Below, in pieces: positions 27,067-35,750 of a DNA stretch of 64,000 nucleotides; positions within the stretch are counted from its first letter, which is position 1; each line of letters starts with the position of its first letter. This DNA is from JBBQDZ01 sp038237515. Lineage in GTDB: Bacteria > Actinomycetota > Thermoleophilia > Gaiellales > Gaiellaceae. The notes beneath the pieces were generated by a model that saw only the letters and a program-made list of their open reading frames with translations, was not told where the DNA came from and did no database searches. Made by a program: the position numbers and the translations under genes. Location: contig JBBRYP010000011.1 in NCBI GenBank assembly GCA_038237515.1, positions 1 to 64,000 on the forward strand. The letters are read 5' to 3'.

Positions 27067-27580
27067 CGCGCGATCGTAGATCAGCGGTGCTGCAGCGGCT
27101 CCGTACGGGCGACGGCGATGCGGCGCCGCCCCCCGCCCGCGCTCCAGGTAGAGGCGAACGCCCCGACGGCGCTCGAGCGCGTCGAGGCGGACCCAGGCGG
27201 CGACGCCTGCAACGGCCATCCCGGCGAGGATCCCGGCGAGAAGCGCCGTGAGCGTCCCGTCGAACGCGAGCGCGACGCAGGTCAGGACGGCCACTCCGAC
27301 CGTGCTCGGAAACACGCCCGCGCGGGCGATCCCGAGCGGCGACTCGAAGACGGCAGCCCGCGGCAGCGGCTCGGGCTCCTCGTAGCGGTGGGCGAAGCGC
27401 CTGTCGGCACTGAGGGCGACGGCGGCGCCGAGGGCGCCGAACGAGAACGCCGGCGTCGCGGCCCCTCCCGCGGGCTCAGCTAGGTCGACGCGAGGAGTCC
27501 CGCAACCCCAAGCAGGAGGCGGATCGGGGTGAGGACGAGGAGGATGCGGAGGCGAGCCGCGGCGCCGCTGCCGGCGCCGG
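27067..27580 (-). pseudogene. Disrupted small membrane protein frame between pnp and the M16 gene
   Basis: One frame, ending at a stop at 27480, encodes a typical first membrane helix (LRILLVLTPIRLLLGVAGLL). Another frame, from about 27479, encodes a second helix (FSFGALGAAVAL), a polar loop, two further helices (VFPSTVGVAVLTCVALAF and LTALLAGILAGMAVAGVAAWV) and a basic tail, then runs in frame into the M16 peptidase. Together they look like one membrane protein split by a frameshift near 27480, with its own stop lost. Neither piece has a clear ribosome site. Sequencing error is possible. Confidence 0.45.
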
Positions 27581-27606
27581 GCTCGCCCCACTTCCCTTGT
27601 CGGCTG

Positions 27607-30120
27607 CTAGTCGCGCTCGGAGCCCTCGCGCTCGCGGCGCGGCCCGCGGTCGCGCCCGCCGCCACCTCGACCGCCGCGCCGGTCGCCGTCGCGGCGCGGG
27701 CGATCCTCCTCGGGGGGCCGAGGAGGCGCGTTCTTCGCGCGCTCGATCAGCTCGTCCGGCTGGACGAGCTTGCCGTCCTCGTGCTTTGCCACGAGCTTGA
27801 GGCCGATTCGGCCGCGCGCCTTGTCGACCTCCTGCACGAGTACGTCGAGGACGTCGCCGCGGGAGATCACGTCCTCGATGTGGCCGACGCGGCCCGGGCC
27901 GACGTTCGAGACGTGCAGCAGGCCGTCCGTGCCGCGCTTCAGCTCTACGAAGGCCCCGAACTGGGTCGTCTTCACGACCTTGCCGGTGTAGGCATCCCCC
28001 ACCTCGGGATCCTTGGTCAACGCCGTCACGGCCGCGATCGCCGCGTCGGCCTTGTCCCCCTGCGTCGCGTAGATGAGGATCGTCCCGTCCTCCTCGATGT
28101 CGATCTGCACTTCGTACTCGGACTCGAGCGCGCGAATGGTCTCGCCGCCCTTACCGATCACCATGCCGATGTACTCGGGGTTGATCTTCACCGAGGAGAT
28201 GCGCGGCGCATGCCCCCTCAGCTCCTGGCGGGGCTCCGGGATCGCCTCCAGCATCCGGTCGAGGATGAATTCCCGCGCCTCGCGGGCCTGCTGCAGCGCC
28301 GCCCGCATGATCTCCTGCGTGACGCCGGTGATCTTGATGTCCATCTGGAGCGCTGTGATCCCCTCGCGGGTCCCGGCGACCTTGAAGTCCATGTCGCCCA
28401 GGTGATCCTCGGCTCCCTGGATGTCGGTGAGGATGACGTAGTCGTCGCCCTCCTTTACGAGGCCCATCGCGATGCCGCTGACGGGAGCCTTGATCGGCAC
28501 GCCCGCGTCCATCAGAGCGAGCGTCGAGCCGCAGACCGAGCCCATCGAGGACGAGCCGTTCGACTCGAGCGTCTCGGAGACGAGCCGGATCGTGTAGGGG
28601 AACTCCTCGGCAGTCGGGATCATCGCCTCGAGCGCGCGCTGCGCGAGCGCACCGTGGCCGATGTCGCGCCGCTTCGGGCCTCGCATGAACCCGGTCTCGC
28701 CCACCGAGTAGGGCGGGAAGTTGTAGTGATGCATGTAACGGCGATCCGTCTCGAGCGAGAGGTCGTCGATCCGCTGGCCCTCCTTCGCCGTCCCCAGCGT
28801 GAGCAGGGTCATGATCTGCGTCTGGCCTCGGGTGAAGAGGGCCGAGCCGTGGGTGCGCGGGGAGACGCCGACCTCGCAGGAGATCGACCTGACCTCGTCG
28901 GTGCCACGGCCGTCGGGGCGGCGCTTCTCGATGGCGATCTTCTTGCGCACGAGGTCCTTGTAGATCGCTTCCGCCGCGCGCTTGACGAACTGGCGCGTCA
29001 GAGTGTCCTTCACCGCCGGCGGCTCGCCTTCGACCGTGGCCGGGCCGACCGGGAAGGGCAGCTGAGCCGACTCGACGATCCGGTCGAAGAGGAGGCTGCG
29101 CTTCGCCGACTTGAGCTCCTTCGAGTCCTGCTCGGCCTCGGTCAACGCCCGCAGGTCGCTTTCGAACTGCTCGCGCACGGGTCCCTCGACGGCGACGAGC
29201 CGCTGCTTCTCGAGCAGCTGCTGGAGGCTCGCACGCACCTGCACCTGACGGACGATGTCCTCCTCGGTCGACTCCATCGACAACGTGGGCGACAGCTGGC
29301 CCTGCAGCTCTTCGACGGCGGCGGCGGCCTCGCGGAGGCCGTCCCTCTGGATGCGCTCCCAGATCGTGTGACCGTGCTCACCCTCGAGCTCCTCGGTGAG
29401 GCTCCGGTCGAGCCACTTGGCCTTCCCCACCCGACGCGCGAGGTCCTCCTGGGCGTCGCAGATGCGCCGGATCTCCTCGTGTGCCTTTTCGAGAGCCTCG
29501 AGGAGCAGGTCTTCGGGCACCTCGTCCGCGCCCGCCTCGACCATCGTCAGCGCGTCTTTCGTGCCGACGACGATCAGGTCGAGCTTCGCGCCTTCCGCGC
29601 TCTCCTGGAGCGTGGGGTTGACGACGAGCTCACCCTCGGAGAGCGCCACCCGCACCGCCCCGACCGGGCCGTGGAACGGCAGCGGCGAGATCATCAGCGC
29701 CGCCGAGGCTCCGTTGATGCAGAGGATGTCGTGCGCCGTGACGAGATCGGCTGAGAGGATCGTGCAGATCACCTGCACCTCGTTCCGGAACCCCTTCGGC
29801 CAGAGCGGCCGGATCGGGCGGTCGATCATGCGCGCGGTGAGGATCGCGCGCTCCGTCGGCCGTGCCTCACGCTTGAAGAAGCCGCCGGGGATCTTCCCGG
29901 CCGCGTACATGCGCTCCTCCACGTCGACCGTCAGGGGGAAGAAGTCGGCGCCCTCACGCGCCTCCATCCGGCCCTGCGCGGTCGCGAGGACCATCGTGTC
30001 TCCCGAACGGACGACGACGGCGCCGTCCGCCTGCTTCGCGAGCTTGCCGCTCTCGAAGGTGATCTCCTTACCGCCGACGTCGACCGAAACGGTCGCGTCA
30101 CGCTCGGTAGCAATACTCAT
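27607..30120 (-). CDS. pnp: Polyribonucleotide nucleotidyltransferase (PNPase)
   Basis: 837 residues. It degrades RNA 3' to 5' with phosphate. It has two RNase PH domains with a helical domain between them, including FFKREARPTERAILTARMIDRPIRPLWPKGF and HHYNFPPYSVGETG. A KH domain (GMVIGKGGETIR) and an S1 domain (GDAYTGKVVKTTQFGAFVEL) follow. A long basic, glycine-rich tail (RRGGRGGGGRDRGPRR) is typical of actinobacteria. ATG 30120. It follows rpsO across a leader with two competing hairpins. Confidence 0.97.
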   Translation of the reverse strand: MSIATERDATVSVDVGGKEITFESGKLAKQADGAVVVRSGDTMVLATAQGRMEAREGADFFPLTVDVEERMYAAGKIPGGFFKREARPTERAILTARMIDRPIRPLWPKGFRNEVQVICTILSADLVTAHDILCINGASAALMISPLPFHGPVGAVRVALSEGELVVNPTLQESAEGAKLDLIVVGTKDALTMVEAGADEVPEDLLLEALEKAHEEIRRICDAQEDLARRVGKAKWLDRSLTEELEGEHGHTIWERIQRDGLREAAAAVEELQGQLSPTLSMESTEEDIVRQVQVRASLQQLLEKQRLVAVEGPVREQFESDLRALTEAEQDSKELKSAKRSLLFDRIVESAQLPFPVGPATVEGEPPAVKDTLTRQFVKRAAEAIYKDLVRKKIAIEKRRPDGRGTDEVRSISCEVGVSPRTHGSALFTRGQTQIMTLLTLGTAKEGQRIDDLSLETDRRYMHHYNFPPYSVGETGFMRGPKRRDIGHGALAQRALEAMIPTAEEFPYTIRLVSETLESNGSSSMGSVCGSTLALMDAGVPIKAPVSGIAMGLVKEGDDYVILTDIQGAEDHLGDMDFKVAGTREGITALQMDIKITGVTQEIMRAALQQAREAREFILDRMLEAIPEPRQELRGHAPRISSVKINPEYIGMVIGKGGETIRALESEYEVQIDIEEDGTILIYATQGDKADAAIAAVTALTKDPEVGDAYTGKVVKTTQFGAFVELKRGTDGLLHVSNVGPGRVGHIEDVISRGDVLDVLVQEVDKARGRIGLKLVAKHEDGKLVQPDELIERAKNAPPRPPEEDRPRRDGDRRGGRGGGGRDRGPRREREGSERD

Positions 30121-30130
30121 GTTCTCGTGT

Positions 30131-30200
30131 CCACCTTTCGTCTGGGAAGGTGGAGGTTTGAGACAGGCCGGGCGACCCCGGGCTCACTCAAACTTCCACC
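30131..30200 (-). promoter_or_regulatory. Competing hairpins in the rpsO-pnp spacer
   Basis: On the pnp message, arm 1 (from 30200-30187) pairs with arm 2 (30162-30149) over 14 bp with one mismatch. The CCACCTT sequence at the end of arm 2 can instead pair with AAGGTGG at 30137-30131, which lies just before the pnp start. The inner loop has its own GC hairpin. In E. coli the same spacer carries the RNase III site used for pnp autoregulation; a parallel role here is inferred. Confidence 0.5.
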
Positions 30201-30217
30201 CTCCACTGAGTCGGGAG

Positions 30218-30487
30218 CTAGCGCCGGAGGCCCAGCTCCTTGATGAGGGCGCGGTAGCCCTCGAGGTTCTCGCGCTGGAGGTAGTTCAGCAGCCGGCGGC
30301 GGCGGCCGACGAGCTTCAGCAGGCCTCGCCGCGAGTAGTGATCCTTCGCGTGCGTCCGCAGATGGTCCGTCAACTCGTTGATGCGACGCGTGAGCAGCGC
30401 GATCTGCACCTCTGGTGAGCCGGTGTCGCCGTCGTGGCGGCCGTGCTTGCCGAAGATCTCCAGCTTGGCTTCCTTGGTGAGGGTCAA
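30218..30487 (-). CDS. rpsO: 30S ribosomal protein S15
   Basis: 89 residues, the standard S15 length. The typical run GDTGSPEVQIALLTRRINELTDHL and HSRRGL-like HYSRRGLLKLVGRRRRLLNYL is present. The start is TTG 30487 with GGAGG seven bases upstream, giving LTLTKEAKLEIF; an upstream in-frame extension has no support. It lies directly before pnp, as in many bacteria. Confidence 0.97.
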   Translation of the reverse strand: MTLTKEAKLEIFGKHGRHDGDTGSPEVQIALLTRRINELTDHLRTHAKDHYSRRGLLKLVGRRRRLLNYLQRENLEGYRALIKELGLRR

Positions 30488-30584
30488 ACCGCTACCTCCA
30501 GTTAGTCGTCTCCGCCGTCCCAGCACGCCGCGAAGGAAGAACGCGGGCGGCCGAGGCTGCGGTCTGCGCTTAGGGTAGCAACCG

Positions 30585-31982
30585 ATGGCGCAGACCCGGA
30601 TCGCGCCGGGGATCGCCGCCGGTCACCCTGCGACCGCCGACGCGGGCCTCGCCGTTCTCGCGGCCGGCGGGTCCGCGGCGGACGCCGCCGTGGCGGCCTC
30701 CCTCGCATCGTGCGTAGCCGAGACGGTCATGACCGGCCTGCTCGGCGGCGGCCACGCCATCTACCTCGACGCGACGGCGGAAAGCGTCCGCAACCTCGAC
30801 TGCTTCGTCGCCGTCCCCGGCCTCGGCGCCGAGCCCCGCAGCCCCGCACTGCACGAGCTGCACGTGCCTTTCGGGGCGGAGCTCGTCCACTACGCCGTCG
30901 GGCCTGCGTCCTGCGGGGTTCCCGGGCTTCCGGCCGGTCTCGACGCCCTCTGGAGCCGCTTCGGCCGGGTCTCGTGGGCCGAGCTCTGCGAACCGGCCCG
31001 ACGTCTCGCCCGCGAAGGCGTGAACCTGCCGCCCGCGCACGCCGCCTGCCTCGCGATGCTCGCCCCGGTGCTGACGATGAACGAGGGCGCGCGGATCTAC
31101 GCACCCGGCGCGCGACTCCTGGAAGCGGGCGACCGCTTGGAGCAGCCCGGCCTCGAGCGGGCGCTGGCGACTCTGGCGAAGGAGGGCGCGCGGAGCGTGT
31201 ACTCAGGGTCGCTCGCGGAGGCGCTCCTCGACCTCGTGGAGGAGCGCGGGGGGCTCGTCACCCGCCTCGACCTCCGCGGCTACGAGGCTCGCTGGTCCGA
31301 GCCGGTGGAAGTCTCGTACGCCGGCGCGCGCTTCCTCACCCGCGGCGGCCTGTCGGGCGTTCCGGCCGCGCTCGGCTCGCTGCCCCGGCTGCGAGGCCTT
31401 GCCGCTCCTGAGCGCACGCTTGCCCTTCTCGAGGCGCTCGCGCCCCTGCCGGGCAGCGGCCACACGACGAATCTCTGCACGGTCGACCGCGAGGGCAACG
31501 CCTGCGTCCTCACCACGAGCCTCGGCCTGGGTTCGGGCGACTACCTTCCCGGCCTCGACCTGCACCTCAACAGCATGCTCGGCGAGACCGATCTCCTCGG
31601 CGGTGCACAGGCTCCCGGTGAGCGGATGGAGAGCATGATGGCGCCGAGCGTCGCGCTCGACGCCGAGGGACTTGCCCTCGCCGTCGGGGCCGCCGGCGGC
31701 ACCCGCTTGCGCACCGCGCTCGTCGGTGTCGCAGCCGCGATCCTCGACGAGGGGCTCCCGCCACAGGACGCGATCGAGCGGCCGCGGGTCCACCGCGTGG
31801 GCGGGATCATCCACGCCGAGCCCGGGGCGGACGAGCAGGCGCTCGCGGCGCTCGAGCGGCTCCGGCTGGAGGTGCGGCGCTGGCCGGCGCCGCACCACTA
31901 CTTCGGCGGCGTCAGCGCGATCGGGCGCTGCGGCTTCGGAGCGGATCCCCGTCGAAGCGGAGCTGCGCGACCGCTGGCGTAG
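30585..31982 (+). CDS. Gamma-glutamyltransferase family protein
   Basis: 465 residues. Family members are Ntn hydrolases that cleave themselves before a catalytic threonine and transfer or hydrolyse gamma-glutamyl groups. The N-terminal GHPATADAGLAVLAAGGSAADAAVAA and the catalytic region GHTTNLCTVDREGNACVLTTSLG are present. There is no signal peptide, unlike the secreted enzymes, so it probably acts in the cytoplasm. A TAGGGT box 8 nt before the ATG suggests a leaderless message. It is divergent from rpsO. Confidence 0.88.
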   Translation: MAQTRIAPGIAAGHPATADAGLAVLAAGGSAADAAVAASLASCVAETVMTGLLGGGHAIYLDATAESVRNLDCFVAVPGLGAEPRSPALHELHVPFGAELVHYAVGPASCGVPGLPAGLDALWSRFGRVSWAELCEPARRLAREGVNLPPAHAACLAMLAPVLTMNEGARIYAPGARLLEAGDRLEQPGLERALATLAKEGARSVYSGSLAEALLDLVEERGGLVTRLDLRGYEARWSEPVEVSYAGARFLTRGGLSGVPAALGSLPRLRGLAAPERTLALLEALAPLPGSGHTTNLCTVDREGNACVLTTSLGLGSGDYLPGLDLHLNSMLGETDLLGGAQAPGERMESMMAPSVALDAEGLALAVGAAGGTRLRTALVGVAAAILDEGLPPQDAIERPRVHRVGGIIHAEPGADEQALAALERLRLEVRRWPAPHHYFGGVSAIGRCGFGADPRRSGAARPLA

Positions 31983-32193
31983 GAACCGGTCCCCGCGCCT
32001 CAGCCCAACCGACGTACCCACAGGTCGGACAGCCCGGGTTCGTCCGCGCGGTTCCGCCGTCCGCAGGCTTGCCGTAGGTCGCGCCACAGGCAAGGCACCG
32101 GACCTGTTCGACAGCGATCAGCCGCGTGGACGAGCTCGCGTCGGGTTCTGCCGGCACGTCAGAGGAGTACCCACTCCCGGGCGAAACGCGCAC
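31912..32193 (-). CDS. Small zinc-ribbon protein
   Basis: 93 residues from GTG 32193. The centre holds two CxxC pairs (RCLACGATY and GCPTCGYVGW) 22 residues apart, which form a rubredoxin-like or ribbon zinc site. The N terminus and the arginine- and serine-rich tail are low complexity. The last 71 bp overlap the end of the convergent gamma-glutamyltransferase gene. The ribbon makes it likely to be real; function is unknown. Confidence 0.6.
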   Translation of the reverse strand: MRVSPGSGYSSDVPAEPDASSSTRLIAVEQVRCLACGATYGKPADGGTARTNPGCPTCGYVGWAEARGPVPTPAVAQLRFDGDPLRSRSARSR

Positions 32194-32251
32194 CGGCTTT
32201 ACAGGGTGCTAACAGCCGTCGGCGCAGCAGCCGCCGCGGTGACCCCGGCGG

Positions 32252-33121
32252 TCAAGCCGGAGGGCGAACTGCGTCGCGCGTCTGCGCCACGTCCCGCGCG
32301 ATCTGCGCGACGAGCTCCGCCTCGTCGCGGAACGCCCGCTCGTCCCTCAGCCGCTGCCACAGCTCGACCACCAGCCGCCGGCCGTAGAGGTCTCCCTGGA
32401 AATCGAGGAGAAACGCCTCCACCCTGCGTTCCTCGCCGCCGTAGTGCGGGTTCAGGCCGATCGAGACGGCGGTGCGGCAGCCGAGGGCGGCTCCTGCGTA
32501 GATGCCGTACGCGGGGACGAGCAGCTCGGGCGGGGTCGCGAGGTTCGCGGTCGGGAAACCGAGGGTGCCGCCCCGTGCGTCCCCGGCGACGACGATTCCC
32601 TCGACCTCGACCGGGCGTCCCAGGAGCTCCGACGCCGTGGTGATCTCCCCCTCGCGCAGGAGCTGCCGGATCCGCGACGACGAGATCCCATCCGCAAGCT
32701 GCACGGCCCGCGTCGCGAACCCGAGCCGGGCGAGGAGCGGGAGGTCGCCGAGGCGGCCGCGCCCGAAGCGGAACGAGGCGCCGGCAACGATCGTCTTGGC
32801 CCCGATGGGCCGTAGGACGCGCTCCGCGAACTCCTTCGGCTCGAGGCGGGCGACGTCGAGGTCGAAGCGGACGACGAGCACGTCGTCGACGCCGAGCGAC
32901 TCGAGGAGCTCGAGACGCCGGTCGAGCGTCGACAGGAGCTCGACCTGGTTCCCGAGCGCCACTCGCGGGTGCGGGTCGAAGGTGACGACGGCTGCCCGCG
33001 GCCCCTCCTGCAGGGCGGCTTCGACTACGCGCCGGTGACCCAGGTGCACGCCGTCGAAGGTTCCGATCGCGACAGCCCGCGGAGCCGGCTCGAGCTCGCC
33101 TATCGAGTGCGCGACCTTCAC
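32252..33121 (-). CDS. ribF: Bifunctional riboflavin kinase / FAD synthetase
   Basis: 289 residues. It converts riboflavin to FMN and FAD. The adenylyltransferase half has IGTFDGVHLGHRRVV and the ISSSRIRQLLREGEI motif. The kinase half has GTLGFPTANL, the NPHYGGEERRVEAFLLDF motif and LYGRRLVVELWQRLRDE. GTG 33121 overlaps the truB stop (GTGA). The gene order truB-ribF is common. Confidence 0.96.
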   Translation of the reverse strand: MKVAHSIGELEPAPRAVAIGTFDGVHLGHRRVVEAALQEGPRAAVVTFDPHPRVALGNQVELLSTLDRRLELLESLGVDDVLVVRFDLDVARLEPKEFAERVLRPIGAKTIVAGASFRFGRGRLGDLPLLARLGFATRAVQLADGISSSRIRQLLREGEITTASELLGRPVEVEGIVVAGDARGGTLGFPTANLATPPELLVPAYGIYAGAALGCRTAVSIGLNPHYGGEERRVEAFLLDFQGDLYGRRLVVELWQRLRDERAFRDEAELVAQIARDVAQTRDAVRPPA

Positions 33122-33894
33122 GGAAGAACCGTCGACCCGACCGCGACGAGCTCCCCTGCGTGCACGAGCCGCACCGGTTCGCGCCCGCGCGTTCGGCCTT
33201 CGCGAATTGCCCGCGCCTCGTCGGCTCCGACCTCGACCGCCGGCAGGAACGCCAGCGCCTCGTTCGGGGGCAGGATCCGCTCCTCGTCGGCGTCTTCGAT
33301 GCGAAACGGGCCGACCTCCGTCCGCCTGAGCGTCCGGCAATGGCCCCCGAGCTCATGCGCGAGCGAGCGCACGTACGTCCCCGAGCTGACCCGCAGGTCG
33401 AGACGCGCCACGCCGTCCTCGTAGCCCTCCAGCTCGAGCGAGTAGACCGTCGTCCGCCGGACGGGCATCTCGACCTCTACCCCTCGTCGGTGGAGCCGGT
33501 ATGCACGCTCGCCGCCGATCTTGACCGCCGAGGCTGCAGGCACCCGCAGTGCGATCTCGCCGCGCAGCCGCACCAGCTGCGCCTCGAGCTCCTCCAACGG
33601 CGGAGCCGCGTGCTCCCCGAAACGGGCTCCCTCGGGATCCCCGGTCGCCGTTCGGGCCGTGAGGTCGACTTCCGTGAGGTAGCGCTTGTCGAGGCCGACG
33701 AGGTACTGCGCGAGGCGGGTCGCGGCGCCGAGGAGCACGAGCAGGAGACCCGTCGCGAACGGGTCGAGCGTGCCGGCATGCCCGGCGCGCGCCCCGGTCG
33801 CCGCCCGCAGCCGCTTCACGACCGAGAACGAGGATGGCCCGCTGGGCTTGTCGACGAGGACGAGGCCCGATGGGCGCAGACCTCTAGGAGGCAC
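33118..33894 (-). CDS. truB: tRNA pseudouridine-55 synthase
   Basis: 258 residues. The catalytic aspartate lies in AGHAGTLDPFATGLL; the KPSGPSSF and SGTYVRSLAHELGGHC motifs are also present. It makes the universal pseudouridine in the T arm of tRNA. GTG 33894 is 11 bp inside the end of nrnA and gives VPPRGLRPSGLVLVDKP. It is part of the infB-rbfA-nrnA-truB-ribF run. Confidence 0.96.
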   Translation of the reverse strand: MPPRGLRPSGLVLVDKPSGPSSFSVVKRLRAATGARAGHAGTLDPFATGLLLVLLGAATRLAQYLVGLDKRYLTEVDLTARTATGDPEGARFGEHAAPPLEELEAQLVRLRGEIALRVPAASAVKIGGERAYRLHRRGVEVEMPVRRTTVYSLELEGYEDGVARLDLRVSSGTYVRSLAHELGGHCRTLRRTEVGPFRIEDADEERILPPNEALAFLPAVEVGADEARAIREGRTRGREPVRLVHAGELVAVGSTVLP

Positions 33895-34882
33895 CCGTCC
33901 CCGGGCGCGCCGTCTCCTCGCGGAAGCCCTGGTGGATGAACTCGGCGATCTCATCGATCGAACGCTTGCTCGAGAAGCCCGCCGCTTGGCGGTGGCCCCC
34001 GCCGCCGGAGCGTCGCGCGATCGCCGAGACGTCGAGCTCGTCGACCGAGGAGCGAAGGCTCACCCGGCGCTCCTGCGTCCCCGGGCCGAGCGGCTCCCGG
34101 ATCAGCGCCGCGAGCTCGGCACCTTCGACTGCCCGCAGGTAGTCGATGATCCCTTCCGAGTAGGTTTCGCTGGCAGCGAGCTCGGCGAAGTCGCCGCGCA
34201 GAAGGTGGGAGATGACGAGCCGCCCGCCTTCCAGCACCTCGGCGCGCTCGAGCGCCCGCGCGAGCAGCTTGAGCTTCGCGAACTCGACGTTCTCGTAGAC
34301 GCGCTGGAAGACCAGGTGGAAGTCGGCACCCGCCTCGATCAGCTCCGCGGCCAGCCGCAGCGCCTTCGGGCTCGTGTTCGAGTACGAGAACTGCCCGGTG
34401 TCGGTGACGACCGCGATGTAAAGCGCCTCGGCGATCTCGGGCGTCAGGTCGACGCCGAGCTCGCGGAAGAGGTCGCGGAGGATCTCTCCGGTCGACGAGG
34501 CGTCCGGGACGATGAGGTTGACGCGACCGAACCGGCTGTTGTCGTGGTGATGGTCGACGTCGATCGTGAACGGGGCCCCCTCGAGGAGATCGAGGTCGGG
34601 GCCTATGCGCCGCTCGTTCGCGCAGTCGACCGCGAAGAGGACGCGCTCGCAGGCGTCGTCGGGAAGATCGCGGTGCAGGTCGCCGAGCTCCATGAAGGAG
34701 TACTCCCTCGGGAGGGGAGCCCGACCGTGGAGGTACATTACCGCGTCCTTGTCGAGCGCCTCGAGCGCGAGCTTCGTCGCCAGGATCGACCCGAGGGCGT
34801 CGCCGTCGGGGTTCTCGTGCGTCACGAGCAGGAACTTGTCGTGGCTCCTGATCGCCTCCGCGACCTGCTGAAGCTCACTCAT
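33884..34882 (-). CDS. nrnA: DHH-family nanoRNase / pAp phosphatase
   Basis: 332 residues. It degrades short RNA oligomers and 3'-phosphoadenosine 5'-phosphate. The DHH motifs are complete: THENPDGDALGS, FAVDCAN, DVDHHHDN and VVTDTGQFSYSNT. The DHHA1 end has the GGGGHRQAAG motif. ATG 34882 lies in an 8-bp overlap with rbfA, which fixes the start. Confidence 0.95.
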   Translation of the reverse strand: MSELQQVAEAIRSHDKFLLVTHENPDGDALGSILATKLALEALDKDAVMYLHGRAPLPREYSFMELGDLHRDLPDDACERVLFAVDCANERRIGPDLDLLEGAPFTIDVDHHHDNSRFGRVNLIVPDASSTGEILRDLFRELGVDLTPEIAEALYIAVVTDTGQFSYSNTSPKALRLAAELIEAGADFHLVFQRVYENVEFAKLKLLARALERAEVLEGGRLVISHLLRGDFAELAASETYSEGIIDYLRAVEGAELAALIREPLGPGTQERRVSLRSSVDELDVSAIARRSGGGGHRQAAGFSSKRSIDEIAEFIHQGFREETARPGTGAS

Positions 34883-35222
34883 CGTCGTCTGGGGCGAGCT
34901 CATCGATCAACCGGGTCATCCGCACGCCGCGCTCGACCGACGGATCGTATTCGAACGCCAGCTGCGGAGTGCGCTTCAGCCGGAGCTCGCGCGAGAGTCG
35001 CGCCTGGAGCACCCCATGGGCCGCGGCGAGCCCGGCGAGGCTCAGCTCCCGCTTTCGCTCCGAGCCGAGGACGCTGACGAAGACACGAGCGCTCCGGAGG
35101 TCGGACGAGGTGCGGACGCCGGTGATGGTGACGAACCCGATCCGCGGGTCCTTCAGCTCCGGCAACGCTTCCGAGAGGACCTGCCGCACGGCTTCGTTGA
35201 CGCGGCGCATCCGGTCAGGCAT
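34875..35222 (-). CDS. rbfA: Ribosome-binding factor A
   Basis: 115 residues, the normal size for RbfA. This KH-fold factor matures 16S rRNA. MRRVNEAVRQVLSEALPELKDPRIGFVTITGVRTSSDLRSARVFVSVLG is typical throughout. Start at 35222, overlapping the end of ylxP by 8 bp. Confidence 0.95.
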   Translation of the reverse strand: MPDRMRRVNEAVRQVLSEALPELKDPRIGFVTITGVRTSSDLRSARVFVSVLGSERKRELSLAGLAAAHGVLQARLSRELRLKRTPQLAFEYDPSVERGVRMTRLIDELAPDDDE

Positions 35223-35514
35223 CGAGTGTCACCACCTCGCGCTCGGAGCGCAGCAGCTCGTACTCCTGCCCGTTCAGATACCGCTCGGCGCCGTCTAGCA
35301 GCTCCTCGACGTCACGCGCACCACGTGCCACGCAGGCGAGCGTCAGCCGCGCTCGTTGCCAGAGCTCGTGGTGGTCGACCTCCGCCACCGAAGCGCCGAA
35401 ACGGTTCTGCAACTGCGCCTTTGCCGACTTGACGAACCTCCGCTTGCCCTTGAGCGACGCGCTCTCCGGGAAGTGGAGCTCGACGCTGAGGATGCCGACG
35501 AAGCCGGTCGCCAT
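35215..35514 (-). CDS. ylxP: DUF503 protein YlxP
   Basis: 99 residues. DUF503 proteins sit between infB and rbfA in many Gram-positive bacteria and are thought to help ribosome assembly; the biochemical role is not settled. LHFPESASLKGKRRFVKSAKAQLQNRFGASVAEVDHHELWQRA matches the family closely. ATG 35514. The 236-bp gap to infB holds repeat copy B. Confidence 0.9.
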   Translation of the reverse strand: MATGFVGILSVELHFPESASLKGKRRFVKSAKAQLQNRFGASVAEVDHHELWQRARLTLACVARGARDVEELLDGAERYLNGQEYELLRSEREVVTLDA

Positions 35515-35536
35515 TGACGTATTGAACCTGAGTCGT

Positions 35537-35555
35537 GGGGAACCCCTGGTTCCCC
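35537..35555. repeat. Extra palindrome of the dispersed repeat family beside copy B
   Basis: GGGGAACC, CCT, GGTTCCCC is a perfect palindrome, followed by CCATGATCAG. The same TTCCCC-then-ATCAG tail follows copy D, so this may be the end of a second, partial copy joined to copy B. Confidence 0.6.
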
Positions 35556-35601
35556 CATGATCAGTCGAGCCTCTCGCCACTTGGGCGATCGGCGCTTCGC
35601 G

Positions 35602-35746
35602 GGCGGAGCCGGGCTTGCCCGGCGGGAGCCCAACCGCGAGTTAGGCAACAGCGGGATGCGGCTATCGGCGACCGGCCCCAGCCACAGTCCACCCACCGCA
35701 GCCGGTCGCAAGGAGGGGGGTCCGGGGGGGAACCAGGGGTTCCCCC
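35602..35746. repeat. Palindromic repeat family, copy B
   Basis: The GC block with hairpin CCGGGCTTGCCCGG is at 35602-35630. A spacer of about 95 bp ends in AAGGAGGGGGGTCCGG. The terminal palindrome GGGGGAACC, AGG, GGTTCCCCC is at 35726-35746. Alignment by eye with the reverse of copy A is clear over both ends and the AAGGAGGGGGG stretch. It lies between infB and ylxP. Confidence 0.8.
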
Positions 35747-35750
35747 ACGT

